From the NCBI GenBank assembly GCA_002482565.1, contig DLGG01000099.1:14466-42395 (forward strand): 27,930 nucleotides of DNA, read 5' to 3'. Below are positions 14,979-22,463 of this stretch, one piece after another. Below the pieces are notes generated by a model. The model saw nothing but the letters and a program-made list of their open reading frames with translations, did no database searches and was not told where the DNA came from. The position numbers and the translations under genes are program-made. The DNA comes from Solidesulfovibrio magneticus. Its GTDB lineage: Bacteria; Desulfobacterota; Desulfovibrionia; Desulfovibrionales; Desulfovibrionaceae. The first letter of the stretch is position 1; every line of letters starts with the position of its first letter.

Positions 14979-16251
14979 TTTTCCCGACTTCGCCGCCTTT
15001 GCGGCCTACCTCGACTCCCTTGGCCTATTTCACATGGACCTCGGCCCCGGGCGGATGCGCGCGGCCTTGGCCGGGCTTCGCCTGGAGAGCCTGCCCCACC
15101 TCTGCGCGCAGGTGGTCGGCACCAACGGCAAGGGGTCCACGGCCGCCTTGCTGGCCGGGCTGCTGGCCGCCCACGGCCTGCCCACGGGGCTGTATCTGTC
15201 GCCCCATTTCGTCAGCGTGCGCGAGCGCATCCTCCTTGGCGGCAAGATGATCGCCGGGCAGGATTGGACCCGGGCGGCCAGCGCCGTCCAGGCCGCCGTG
15301 GCCGGACGCGGGCAAGACGGGCGGCTGACCTATTTCGAACTCCTGACCGCCATGGCCGCCTGGCTCTTTGCCGATCTCGGGGCCGAGGCCGCCGTCTATG
15401 AAGCGGGCCTTGGCGGGGCCGGCGACGCCACCACGGCACTCCCCCGCGACCTGACGCTTTTTACGCCCATGGGGCTGGACCACGCCTCGGTCATCGGACC
15501 GACGCTGGCCGACATCGCCGCCGACAAGGCCGGAGCACTCATCTCGGGCGGCCAAGCCGTCACCGGCCCTCAGCCGGCCGAGGCCGCCGCCGTGCTGCGC
15601 CGGCAGGCGCTCTCGCGCGGCACGCGGCTTTACGACGCGGCCGAACTGGCCGCTTACGACCCGTCGTCGCGCCAGGCCACGCTGCTCTTCCCCAAGCGCC
15701 TGGACGTCCCGGACGTGAAGCTGCGGCTCGCCGGGCCGCACCAGGCCCAAAACGCCGCCCTGGCCCTGGCCGGCTTCGCCCTGTGCGCCGAGGCCATGGG
15801 CATTGTTCCAGATCCCGAGGCCGTGCGCCGCGCCCTGGCCGAGACCTTCCTGCCCGGACGGCTCCATCTGCTGCGTTTGCCGGGCATGGCCCCGGCCCTG
15901 CTGCTGGACAGCGCCCACAACCTGCCGGCCCTTGCCGCCTTGGAAGCCGCGCTCAAAACCCTGCTCGTCTCGCCCACGGCCCTGATCTTCACCTGCCTGG
16001 GCGACAAGGATTTCGAGGCCATGGCTCCAGTGGTCGCCCGGCTGACCGCCGGCCCCATCATCGTGCCCGAGCTGCCCGGCGTGTCGCGAGCCCGGCCGGC
16101 GGCCGAGGTCGCCGCCCGTCTGGGGAAACGCGCCGTGCCCGTGGCCGGTCCGCGCGAGGCGCTTGAGGCCGTGGAAAAGCTCGACGGCACGGTGCTCGTG
16201 TGCGGCTCTATGTACCTGCTGGCCGCGCTGTTCGCCGACCGCCAAAATTGA
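14959..16251 (+). CDS. folC: Bifunctional folylpolyglutamate/dihydrofolate synthase
   Basis: A 430-residue Mur-ligase-family enzyme that adds glutamate to dihydropteroate and to folates with ATP. The N-terminus LGLFHMDLGPGRM (about 21-33) and P-loop VGTNGKGST (53-61) are characteristic. YEAGLGGAGDATTAL near 150 and FTPMGLDHASVIG near 170 are the family's second signature. The C-terminal ligase domain includes LLDSAHNLPAL near 315 and FTCLGDKDFEAM near 345. Length is normal. The start overlaps the MBL gene by 20 bases and selA follows after 68 bases, so the three may form one operon. Confidence 0.93.
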   Translation: MTASTSDFPDFAAFAAYLDSLGLFHMDLGPGRMRAALAGLRLESLPHLCAQVVGTNGKGSTAALLAGLLAAHGLPTGLYLSPHFVSVRERILLGGKMIAGQDWTRAASAVQAAVAGRGQDGRLTYFELLTAMAAWLFADLGAEAAVYEAGLGGAGDATTALPRDLTLFTPMGLDHASVIGPTLADIAADKAGALISGGQAVTGPQPAEAAAVLRRQALSRGTRLYDAAELAAYDPSSRQATLLFPKRLDVPDVKLRLAGPHQAQNAALALAGFALCAEAMGIVPDPEAVRRALAETFLPGRLHLLRLPGMAPALLLDSAHNLPALAALEAALKTLLVSPTALIFTCLGDKDFEAMAPVVARLTAGPIIVPELPGVSRARPAAEVAARLGKRAVPVAGPREALEAVEKLDGTVLVCGSMYLLAALFADRQN

Positions 16252-16319
16252 TCTCGGACCCGATTCGGGGTATTTGTCGCGTCTTGACGCCTTGCCAACG
16301 CCAACCCTCCGGGATCGCC

Positions 16320-17732
16320 GTGCAAAATCTGTTTCGCCTGCTCCCGCCCATGGACGCGGTCCTGACCGCCCTCGGCGACGATTCGAGTCTGGCCGCCCTG
16401 CCCCGGGCCATGGTCCGCGACGCGGTCACCGCATTCCTCGACGGGCTGCGCGACGACATCCGCACCGGCCGGCTGACCGAACCGGCCCAGCTCGACCATG
16501 GCCTGCTGTTCGCCCAGTGCGCCCGGCAGGTCGCCGCCGCCACAAGGCCGCATTTCCGGCGCGTGATTAACGCCACCGGCGTGGTGGTGCACACCAACCT
16601 CGGCCGCTCGCTTCTGGCCCCCGAGGCCGCCGCCGCCGCCGCCGAGGCTTGTCTGCGCTATTCCAACCTGGAATTTGATCTGACCACCGGCGAGCGCGGC
16701 AGCCGCTACAGCCACGTGGTCGACATCCTGCGTACCCTGACCGGGGCCGAGGACGCGCTGGTCGTCAACAACAACGCCGCCGCCGTCCTGATCGTCCTGG
16801 AAACCCTGGCCAAGGGCCGCGAGGTCATCGTCTCCCGGGGCCAGCTCGTGGAGATCGGCGGCTCGTTTCGCATTCCCGAGGTCATGGCCAAGTCCGGGGC
16901 CGTTCTGCGCGAGGTCGGGGCCACCAACCGCACGCATTTACGCGACTACGAAAACGCCGCCGGCCCGGAAACCGCCGCCCTGCTCAAGGTCCACACCTCC
17001 AACTACCGCATCGTCGGGTTCACCAAGGAAGTCTCCCTGGCCGAGTTGGCCGAACTGGGCGCGCGCCTGAACCTCCCGGTCATCGAGGACCTCGGCAGCG
17101 GCAATCTGACCGATTTCGCGGCCTGCGGCCTGCCCGGCGAACCGACGGTGCAGCAGGCCGTGGCCGAGGGCGCGGACGTGGTCACATTTAGCGGCGACAA
17201 GGTGCTGGGCGGCCCCCAGGCCGGCATCATCGTCGGCAAGGCCAAGTACATCGCCGCCATCCGCAAAAATCCGCTTAACCGGGCCATGCGCATCGACAAG
17301 ATGACCCTGGCCGCCCTGGAAGCCACGCTGCGCCTCTACCGCGACCCCGAGCGCGCCCGGGCCGTCATCCCGACCCTGGCCATGATCACGGCCAGCCCCG
17401 AAGCACTGGCCAAAAAAGCCCGCAAGCTGGCCGGGCTGCTGCGAAAGGCCCTGGCCGGGCGCTACGCGGTTGCGGCCATCCCCGGGGCGTCCCGGGTGGG
17501 CGGCGGGGCTTATCCCGAACGCGATCTGCCGACCACGTTGGTGGCGCTGCGTCCGCTGGCCGACGCGCCCTCGCCCGACGCCCTGCGCCAGCGGCTGCTC
17601 TCTGCCGATCCACCGCTGGTGGCCCGCACCCAGGACGAGGCTCTGCTGCTTGACCCCCGCACCCTGGCCGACGACGAACTCAAGCTCGTGGCTGCTGTGC
17701 TGGCCCAGGCCAGCCGGCCCGAAACCGCCTGA
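16320..17732 (+). CDS. selA: L-seryl-tRNA(Sec) selenium transferase SelA
   Basis: A 470-residue PLP enzyme, close to the usual 460-470, converting seryl-tRNA(Sec) to selenocysteinyl-tRNA(Sec) with selenophosphate in the cytoplasm. The N-terminus NLFRLLPPMDAVL is typical. RRVINATGVVVHTNLGRS near 80-97, VNNNAAAVLIVLETLA near 150 and the PLP lysine in TFSGDKVLGGPQAG (Lys294) are visible. The GTG at 16320 is chosen because it gives the family N-terminus; the frame stays open to 16200 but that extension lies inside folC and has no homology. It belongs to the selenocysteine pathway with selB at 25.9 kb. No selC tRNA or selD is in the window. Confidence 0.95.
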   Translation: MQNLFRLLPPMDAVLTALGDDSSLAALPRAMVRDAVTAFLDGLRDDIRTGRLTEPAQLDHGLLFAQCARQVAAATRPHFRRVINATGVVVHTNLGRSLLAPEAAAAAAEACLRYSNLEFDLTTGERGSRYSHVVDILRTLTGAEDALVVNNNAAAVLIVLETLAKGREVIVSRGQLVEIGGSFRIPEVMAKSGAVLREVGATNRTHLRDYENAAGPETAALLKVHTSNYRIVGFTKEVSLAELAELGARLNLPVIEDLGSGNLTDFAACGLPGEPTVQQAVAEGADVVTFSGDKVLGGPQAGIIVGKAKYIAAIRKNPLNRAMRIDKMTLAALEATLRLYRDPERARAVIPTLAMITASPEALAKKARKLAGLLRKALAGRYAVAAIPGASRVGGGAYPERDLPTTLVALRPLADAPSPDALRQRLLSADPPLVARTQDEALLLDPRTLADDELKLVAAVLAQASRPETA

Positions 17733-17875
17733 AGCGGTTACGCCGAGCCCCCGGACGTCATGCCGGAACGCTCGTGCCGCGTCCTTGAACAGCGCATCCG
17801 GCTTTTCAAGGACAACAGGCCAAAACAACACCTTTTTCTTAAACAGTACTGCCGTATTTCTGAATACTCCGAAAA

Positions 17876-17905
17876 AAGGGGCTTGCCTGGCAGAACAAGC
17901 CCCTT
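17876..17905 (-). terminator. Terminator between convergent selA and fdhB
   Basis: A 10-bp perfect stem AAGGGGCTTG/CAAGCCCCTT with a ten-base loop. On the minus strand the stem is followed directly by a run of Ts (CCCCTTTTTTC), a classic intrinsic terminator for fdhAB. It could also serve selA in the other direction, where T-richness is weaker. Confidence 0.85.
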
Positions 17906-17927
17906 CATTTCCCCTATTACGAGCCGG

Positions 17928-18653
17928 TTATCCTCGCAACTGGCGCAAGGGACCAAGGAACTTATTCAGCGCGGCGAACCGGGTATACATCCTCGGTCCA
18001 CCGGCATCGGCCATGAACTTGTAATAGGTTTTCGGCTCCATCTCGGCCAAGTAGATCACCCTGACCTGCTCCATATCCACCAATTTGGCTTTGGGCTTGG
18101 CCTTTTGCACTTCGGCCAGCCGCTTGCCGGCGAGTTGCAGCATGTCCTCTCGGTCGCCGAAGTTCATGGTCCCGGTGGGACAGCTCTTCACGCAGGCTGG
18201 GAGCATCCCGCCGCGCACCCGGTCGATGCACATGTCGCATTTGCTGATGCGCTTGGTGGCAGCGTCCTGCCTCGGGATATCGTAAGGGCAGGAACTACGG
18301 ATGAAATCGAAGTCCAGTTCACTGGTCTTGTCCGTGTAGATGACCGCCCCGGTGTCGGCGTCCTGCAAGATCGCGTCGCCGTTTCCAGAGGATTCCGCCG
18401 CCATCTTGCACGGCGCATCCACGCAGTGGCGGCACTGTTCGGGGAAAAAGAGCCAGGAGAAGGCGTCGCCGTCCCCGGTCTCCATGAAACGCACCAGACG
18501 GATCGTGGTGTACGACAGGTCCGGCGGATTTTGGTGCGAACCGAGTTGGCGCGTCTTTTCCGCAGGCAGTTGTTTCCATTGCTTGCAGGCTACCTGACAG
18601 CCCCGGCAAGCGGTGCATTTCGTCAAATCCACGAAAAACGACTTTCCAGACAT
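17928..18653 (-). CDS. fdhB: Formate dehydrogenase iron-sulfur (beta) subunit
   Basis: A 241-residue electron-transfer subunit. Cysteine groups are CTACRGCQVACKQW near residue 13-26, CRHCVDAPC near 75, then a conserved CPYDIPR near 122 and CDMCIDRVRGGMLPACVKSCP near 140-160. These give the four [4Fe-4S] clusters of the FdhB/HybA family. No transmembrane helix is present, unlike E. coli FdnH, so this is the soluble periplasmic Desulfovibrio type. The start is the ATG with GGAAAGGAG seven bases upstream; an upstream ATG in frame has no ribosome site. It is co-transcribed after fdhA across a 142-base spacer and probably passes electrons to a periplasmic cytochrome c3. Confidence 0.93.
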   Translation of the reverse strand: MSGKSFFVDLTKCTACRGCQVACKQWKQLPAEKTRQLGSHQNPPDLSYTTIRLVRFMETGDGDAFSWLFFPEQCRHCVDAPCKMAAESSGNGDAILQDADTGAVIYTDKTSELDFDFIRSSCPYDIPRQDAATKRISKCDMCIDRVRGGMLPACVKSCPTGTMNFGDREDMLQLAGKRLAEVQKAKPKAKLVDMEQVRVIYLAEMEPKTYYKFMADAGGPRMYTRFAALNKFLGPLRQLRG

Positions 18654-18695
18654 GGTCGGTCTCCTTTCCAGGCGCACGGTTCCCTGGCGTGCCTT

Positions 18696-18769
18696 CCGGC
18701 CGAAGGCCGGGAGGGGGAACTGCGGCGTGGTAATCCGCGTCACTGGTTTCCGGGAGGCCCAAGCCTCCC
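18696..18769 (-). promoter_or_regulatory. Two hairpins in the fdhA-fdhB spacer
   Basis: GGGAGGC/GCCTCCC (18752-18769, loop of four) and CCGGCC/GGCCGG (18696-18710, loop GAA) lie in tandem in the 142-base gap between fdhA and fdhB. Neither is followed by a T tract on the minus strand. They may stabilise the fdhA message end or tune the fdhA:fdhB ratio. Confidence 0.45.
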
Positions 18770-18795
18770 ATCATGCAAACCGCAGGTTTCCCGGC

Positions 18796-21700
18796 CTAGG
18801 CCTTGGCCAGGTTGACCATGAAGGCCTTGCTCTCCGGGATGCCGGTGTTGGCGTCGCCGACCGACGGAACCAGCAGGTTGGCCGAGTCGCCGCCGTCGGA
18901 CGGCCAGACCCAGCCATAATGCCAGGGGATGGCCACCTGATGGGTGACCTTGCCCATGATGGTCATGGGCTTCATGCGGTTGGTGACCATGGCGATGGCC
19001 CACAGCGTGCCGCGCTTGTTTTTGAGAATGACCTTGTCGCCGTTCTGGATGCCGCGTTCCTTGGCCAGATCGAAACTCATCTCGCAAAACATCTGCGGCT
19101 CGGCTTCGAGAAGCCACGGTGTCCAGCGGGTCATAAGCCCGGTTTGCCAGTGCTCGGTGACGCGGATGCTCGTGCAGACGATGGGGAAGTTCGGATCGGC
19201 CACGCTACGGTTGGCCTCTTCGCCAGGGAAGATAAGCGCCGCCGGGTTGGTCCGCTGCTTGGAGAACGGGTGGGCGGCCAAGGGGCCTTCCATGGGTTCG
19301 TAGTGCTCGGGGAACGGCCCGTCGTTGAGGCCCGGCCCGTAGATCGCGCCCAGGCCATGCTGTTGCATGATAAACGGATGGATCGCGCCCGGCGCGCCGT
19401 TGCCGTCCGGGATGTCGCCCACCCACTTCTTGCCGGCCTCGTCCCAGGTCATCACCGGCTTTTGCGGCTGGTAGGGCACGCCCTTGGCATTCACGCTGGC
19501 GCGGTTGTAGAGCACGCGGCGATTGAGCGGCCAAGCCCAGGTCCAGTTGGGGTAGAGGCCGATCTTGGCCTGCTCCGGCGTTTGCTCCAGGGAGTGGCGA
19601 GCGGCCTTGTTGCCCGTGGCCGGATCGGGGTCGGTATAGGAGCCGCAGTAGACCCAGTCGCCGCTGACCGTGGAGCCGTCATCCTTCAGGTTGGCAAAGC
19701 TCGTAACCTGGCTTCCGGCCTTAAAGACAATATCCGCGCCGTCCGGTCCCTTGCCCTGGACGTCTTTGAGGTAATAGCCGTTTATCATCCGCGCCACCTT
19801 ATGCGGCTCGAACACGTGCCCGTCGCCCCAATCCTTGATGTTGGCCCCAAGGATCGGTTCGGGGAACGCGCCCTTGCTCTTCTTGTAGGCTTCGCGCACG
19901 GCCAGGAACAGTTCGTAGATGATGTCGCCGTCGGGCTTGGACTGCCCCAGGGGCTTGGGTCCTTGGTAGCGCCACTGCATCCAGCGGCCGGAGTTGGTGA
20001 TGGAGCCTTCCTTCTCCGTGGAGACGCAGGCGGGGAGCATGAAGACCTCAGTTTTGATCTTTTTGGGGTCCATGCCCGGTCCCTTCCAGAATGAACCGGT
20101 TTCGTTGTCGAACAGGTTGACGTTGACCATCCAGTCGAGCTTGGTCAGGGCGTCGCGGGTCTTGTTGGAGTTGGCTCCGCTGGCGGCCGGATTCATGCCC
20201 CAGGCAAAGAACCCCTTGAACTTGCCTTTTTGCATCTGGTCAAACAGCGTGAGCCAGGAGGCATCCTGGCCGGCGTCGAGCTTGGGCAGCCAGTTGTAGG
20301 CGGCGGCCGGTTCAACGTCCTGGTACATGGCCTTCAGAAGACTCGCCATATACTTGGGCTGATGCTGCTTCCAGTTGAGGCTCTTGGGATCGCCGGATTT
20401 GGGCGTGATGCCGGCGAGGTAGTCGGCGTAGGCCTTCTGGTTGGCCCGGGGCGTGGGCAAGTAGCCGGGCAGAATGTGGAACAGCAGGCCCTGGTCCGTG
20501 GAGCCCTGGACGTTGGATTCGCCGCGCAGGGCGTTGACCCCGCCGCCGGCCACGCCGATGTTGCCCAGAAGCAACTGGATCATGGACATGGTGCGGATGT
20601 TCTGCACGCCGACGGTGTGCTGGGTCCAGCCCATGGCATAGAGGATGGTGCCGGATTTTTCGGCGGCGGCGGTCGCGCCGTAGGTCTTATACACTTCGAC
20701 CAGTTTGTCTTCCGGGGTGCCGGTAACGCTGGAGACGGTCTTGAGGTCGTAGCGGGCGTAATGGGCCTTTAACAGCGACAGTACGCAACGCGGGTCCTGC
20801 AAGGTCAAATCACGCTTGGGGACACCGTTTTCATCCAGGACGAAGGCCCATTTGTTCTTGTCGTACTTGCGGGCGGCCGGGTCGAAGCCGGAAAACAGCC
20901 CTTCGCTGAAGGAAAATTCCGGTGCGACGAGAAAGGAGGCGTTGGTGTACTCGGTGACGTACTCCTTGAAAAACATGTCGTTTTCCAAGAGGTATTTGAT
21001 CATGCCGCCGAGAAAGGCGATGTCCGTGCCGGAACGCAGCCGGGCGTAGATGTCGGCTTTGGACGAGGTGCGGGTGAAACGCGGGTCCACATGGATGAGC
21101 TTGGCCCCTTTCTCCATGGCCTTGACCACCCAGCGAAAGCCCACCGGGTGGGTTTCAGCCGAGTTGCCGCCCATGATCAGGACGCAGTCGGCGTTGCCGA
21201 TGTCGATCCAGTGGTTGGTCATGGCCCCGCGACCGAAGGATTCGGCCAGGGCGGGCACGGTGGAACTGTGGCAGATGCGGGCCTGGTGTTCAATGTAGGT
21301 CAATCCCAAGGCGCGCATGAAGGCCTGAAGCACCCAGCATTCCTCATTGTCCAGAGCGGCCGAGCCGACCGAGGCGATGGTTTCGCAGCGGTTGACCGTT
21401 TCGCCTTTGGCGTTTTTCTCGGCAAAACCGGCATCGCGGGTCGCCTTGATGCGCTTGGCGATTTCCGGGATGGCCCACTCCCAGGTCTTTTCTTCCCACT
21501 TATCCGAGTTAGGCGCGCGGTAGAGCACTTTTTGGGAGCGCCGATCATTTTCGGTGAGCTGCCAGATGCTCGCGCCCTTGGCGCACAAGGCCCCTTGGTT
21601 TATGGGGTGATCCGGGTTGCCTTCGACGTTGACGGCACGCCCGGCTCCGTCCTTGGCCGTGCTGACGATCAGGCCGCAGCCGACCGAGCAATAGCAACAA

Positions 21701-21846
21701 ATGGAAGTGGATTGCTTGGTCCCTTTAAGTTTGAGGACCTCAGCGGCGGCATGAGCGGGCCGCAGATCAAAGCCCAACCCGCCAAAAGCGGCCGTCAGGC
21801 TGCCAGCGGCGGTGATCTTTAGAAAATCTCGACGATGGATTCCCAT
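18796..21846 (-). CDS. fdhA: Formate dehydrogenase catalytic (alpha) subunit, cysteine form
   Basis: A 1016-residue W/Mo-bis-PGD enzyme oxidising formate to CO2 or the reverse, with a Tat signal (HRRDFLKITAAG, residues 4-15, cleavage near AHA 33). The [4Fe-4S] ligands are Cys50, Cys53, Cys57 and Cys88. The active-site motif is ARICHSSTV: Cys192, encoded by TGC at 21271-21273, stands where many Desulfovibrio enzymes have selenocysteine, and is followed by the conserved His193. The C-terminal molybdopterin-dinucleotide domain (about 870-1016) includes VTEHWQTGLMTRW and HYGWVWP. ATG 21846 is preceded by AGGGAGG; the longer open frame to 22017 lacks family sequence. Length matches periplasmic Desulfovibrio FdhA. 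No cytochrome, fdhD or fdhE gene is in the window. Confidence 0.95.
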   Translation of the reverse strand: MGIHRRDFLKITAAGSLTAAFGGLGFDLRPAHAAAEVLKLKGTKQSTSICCYCSVGCGLIVSTAKDGAGRAVNVEGNPDHPINQGALCAKGASIWQLTENDRRSQKVLYRAPNSDKWEEKTWEWAIPEIAKRIKATRDAGFAEKNAKGETVNRCETIASVGSAALDNEECWVLQAFMRALGLTYIEHQARICHSSTVPALAESFGRGAMTNHWIDIGNADCVLIMGGNSAETHPVGFRWVVKAMEKGAKLIHVDPRFTRTSSKADIYARLRSGTDIAFLGGMIKYLLENDMFFKEYVTEYTNASFLVAPEFSFSEGLFSGFDPAARKYDKNKWAFVLDENGVPKRDLTLQDPRCVLSLLKAHYARYDLKTVSSVTGTPEDKLVEVYKTYGATAAAEKSGTILYAMGWTQHTVGVQNIRTMSMIQLLLGNIGVAGGGVNALRGESNVQGSTDQGLLFHILPGYLPTPRANQKAYADYLAGITPKSGDPKSLNWKQHQPKYMASLLKAMYQDVEPAAAYNWLPKLDAGQDASWLTLFDQMQKGKFKGFFAWGMNPAASGANSNKTRDALTKLDWMVNVNLFDNETGSFWKGPGMDPKKIKTEVFMLPACVSTEKEGSITNSGRWMQWRYQGPKPLGQSKPDGDIIYELFLAVREAYKKSKGAFPEPILGANIKDWGDGHVFEPHKVARMINGYYLKDVQGKGPDGADIVFKAGSQVTSFANLKDDGSTVSGDWVYCGSYTDPDPATGNKAARHSLEQTPEQAKIGLYPNWTWAWPLNRRVLYNRASVNAKGVPYQPQKPVMTWDEAGKKWVGDIPDGNGAPGAIHPFIMQQHGLGAIYGPGLNDGPFPEHYEPMEGPLAAHPFSKQRTNPAALIFPGEEANRSVADPNFPIVCTSIRVTEHWQTGLMTRWTPWLLEAEPQMFCEMSFDLAKERGIQNGDKVILKNKRGTLWAIAMVTNRMKPMTIMGKVTHQVAIPWHYGWVWPSDGGDSANLLVPSVGDANTGIPESKAFMVNLAKA

Positions 21847-22209
21847 GGCATCCTCCCTTGAGGCGCATGAGCGAGCGTCATCGTCCCCGAGTCTCCCGGC
21901 CAAGGAGGACAAGCAGGGCGTAACCGTACGGAGGCGTGGGGATGTGGGGAGCAAGGGGAAGAAACGAAACAGCCATCGGCCGGACGTCGCAGCGAAGCAA
22001 CGTGACCGGGGCCGCAAGAAGGCAGGTCAGGTCAAAGCCAAGCCCACTGAAAGGCAATACGGATTCCTGCTTTTCCCGCATGGGCGGGACCTCCAACCAA
22101 CAGGGAAGAAGCGGAGACATACGCCAGCTTCTTTGTTTAAGTAGTCATGCCGGTCCACGGCACGGTAAGCCTCCGACAACATCATCGGTGCCACGTGTGC
22201 GGATCGGAC

Positions 22210-22227
22210 TCAAAGACGGCAGGCCAT
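22210..22227 (-). CDS. Possible leader peptide MACRL, or start of a TGA-containing small gene
   Basis: ATG at 22227 is preceded at six bases by AAGGAGG (22240-22234), the best ribosome site in the window, yet the frame stops after Met-Ala-Cys-Arg-Leu at TGA. If that TGA were read as selenocysteine the frame would continue to 22027 (66 codons) and carry a CRLU motif (C-x-x-U). Third-position GC of the continuation is clearly lower than in neighbouring genes, and I see no convincing SECIS hairpin. So a five-residue regulatory leader peptide, or a remnant, is at least as likely. Confidence 0.25.
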   Translation of the reverse strand: MACRL

Positions 22228-22286
22228 ACGCTTCCTCCTTTTGGGCATGTGGATACTGAATTATGTTATTACGAACATGTCACGAA

Positions 22287-22311
22287 TGAGCAATCAAATC
22301 GTGATTGCTCA
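22287..22311. promoter_or_regulatory. Palindromic site upstream of fdhA
   Basis: TGAGCAATCA (22287-22296) and TGATTGCTCA (22302-22311) form a perfect 10-bp inverted repeat with spacer AATCG in the AT-rich part of the fdhA upstream region. Arm length and spacing suit a dimeric regulator operator. The regulator is unknown. Confidence 0.5.
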
Positions 22312-22362
22312 AGGATTGGCACAAGACACCGCCGCAACACCTTGTTTAAAAACATTAATACG

Positions 22363-22449
22363 GAGAATAGGCCGGCTGCGGCCTTGAGATTTGAGCCCAC
22401 TGGAAGGCCGCAACAAATCGCCGGGGAGCTGGCAACTCCCCGTATTCTC
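22363..22449 (-). other. Branched inverted-repeat structure 3' of the class V PLP gene
   Basis: An outer 7-bp stem (GAGAATA 22363-22369 with TATTCTC 22443-22449) encloses two hairpins: GCGGCCTT/AAGGCCGC (22378-22385 with 22404-22411) and CGGGGAG/CTCCCCG (22422-22428 with 22436-22442). It starts about 14 bases after the stop of the minus-strand gene at 22464, so it may serve as that gene's terminator or as a structured 3' RNA. Confidence 0.4.
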
Positions 22450-22463
22450 GAAGGAATAAAACG

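Larger units (their letters stand above)
21847..22463. other. Leader/upstream region of fdhA, about 620 bases
   Basis: No conventional gene is supported here, although this is a long gap for this compact genome. Read on the minus strand it contains, in order: a branched inverted-repeat structure (22449-22363), an AT-rich segment with a palindrome (22311-22287), a perfect Shine-Dalgarno plus ATG and five-codon frame (22240-22210), and several smaller hairpins, such as CCCGC/GCGGG near 22070-22085. The promoter of fdhAB is probably in the AT-rich 22250-22320 stretch, which would give a 5' leader of about 400 bases. Confidence 0.5.

Noticed and set aside
16200..16319. Upstream extension of selA within folC
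   Set aside because: The extension lacks SelA family sequence and overlaps folC; the GTG at 16320 gives the standard N-terminus.
21271..21273. Expected selenocysteine TGA in fdhA
   Set aside because: The codon is TGC (Cys), read directly on the minus strand; the frame is continuous.
21847..22017. Upstream extension of fdhA by 57 codons
   Set aside because: The Tat signal starts at ATG 21846 with a good ribosome site; the extension has no signal-like or family sequence.
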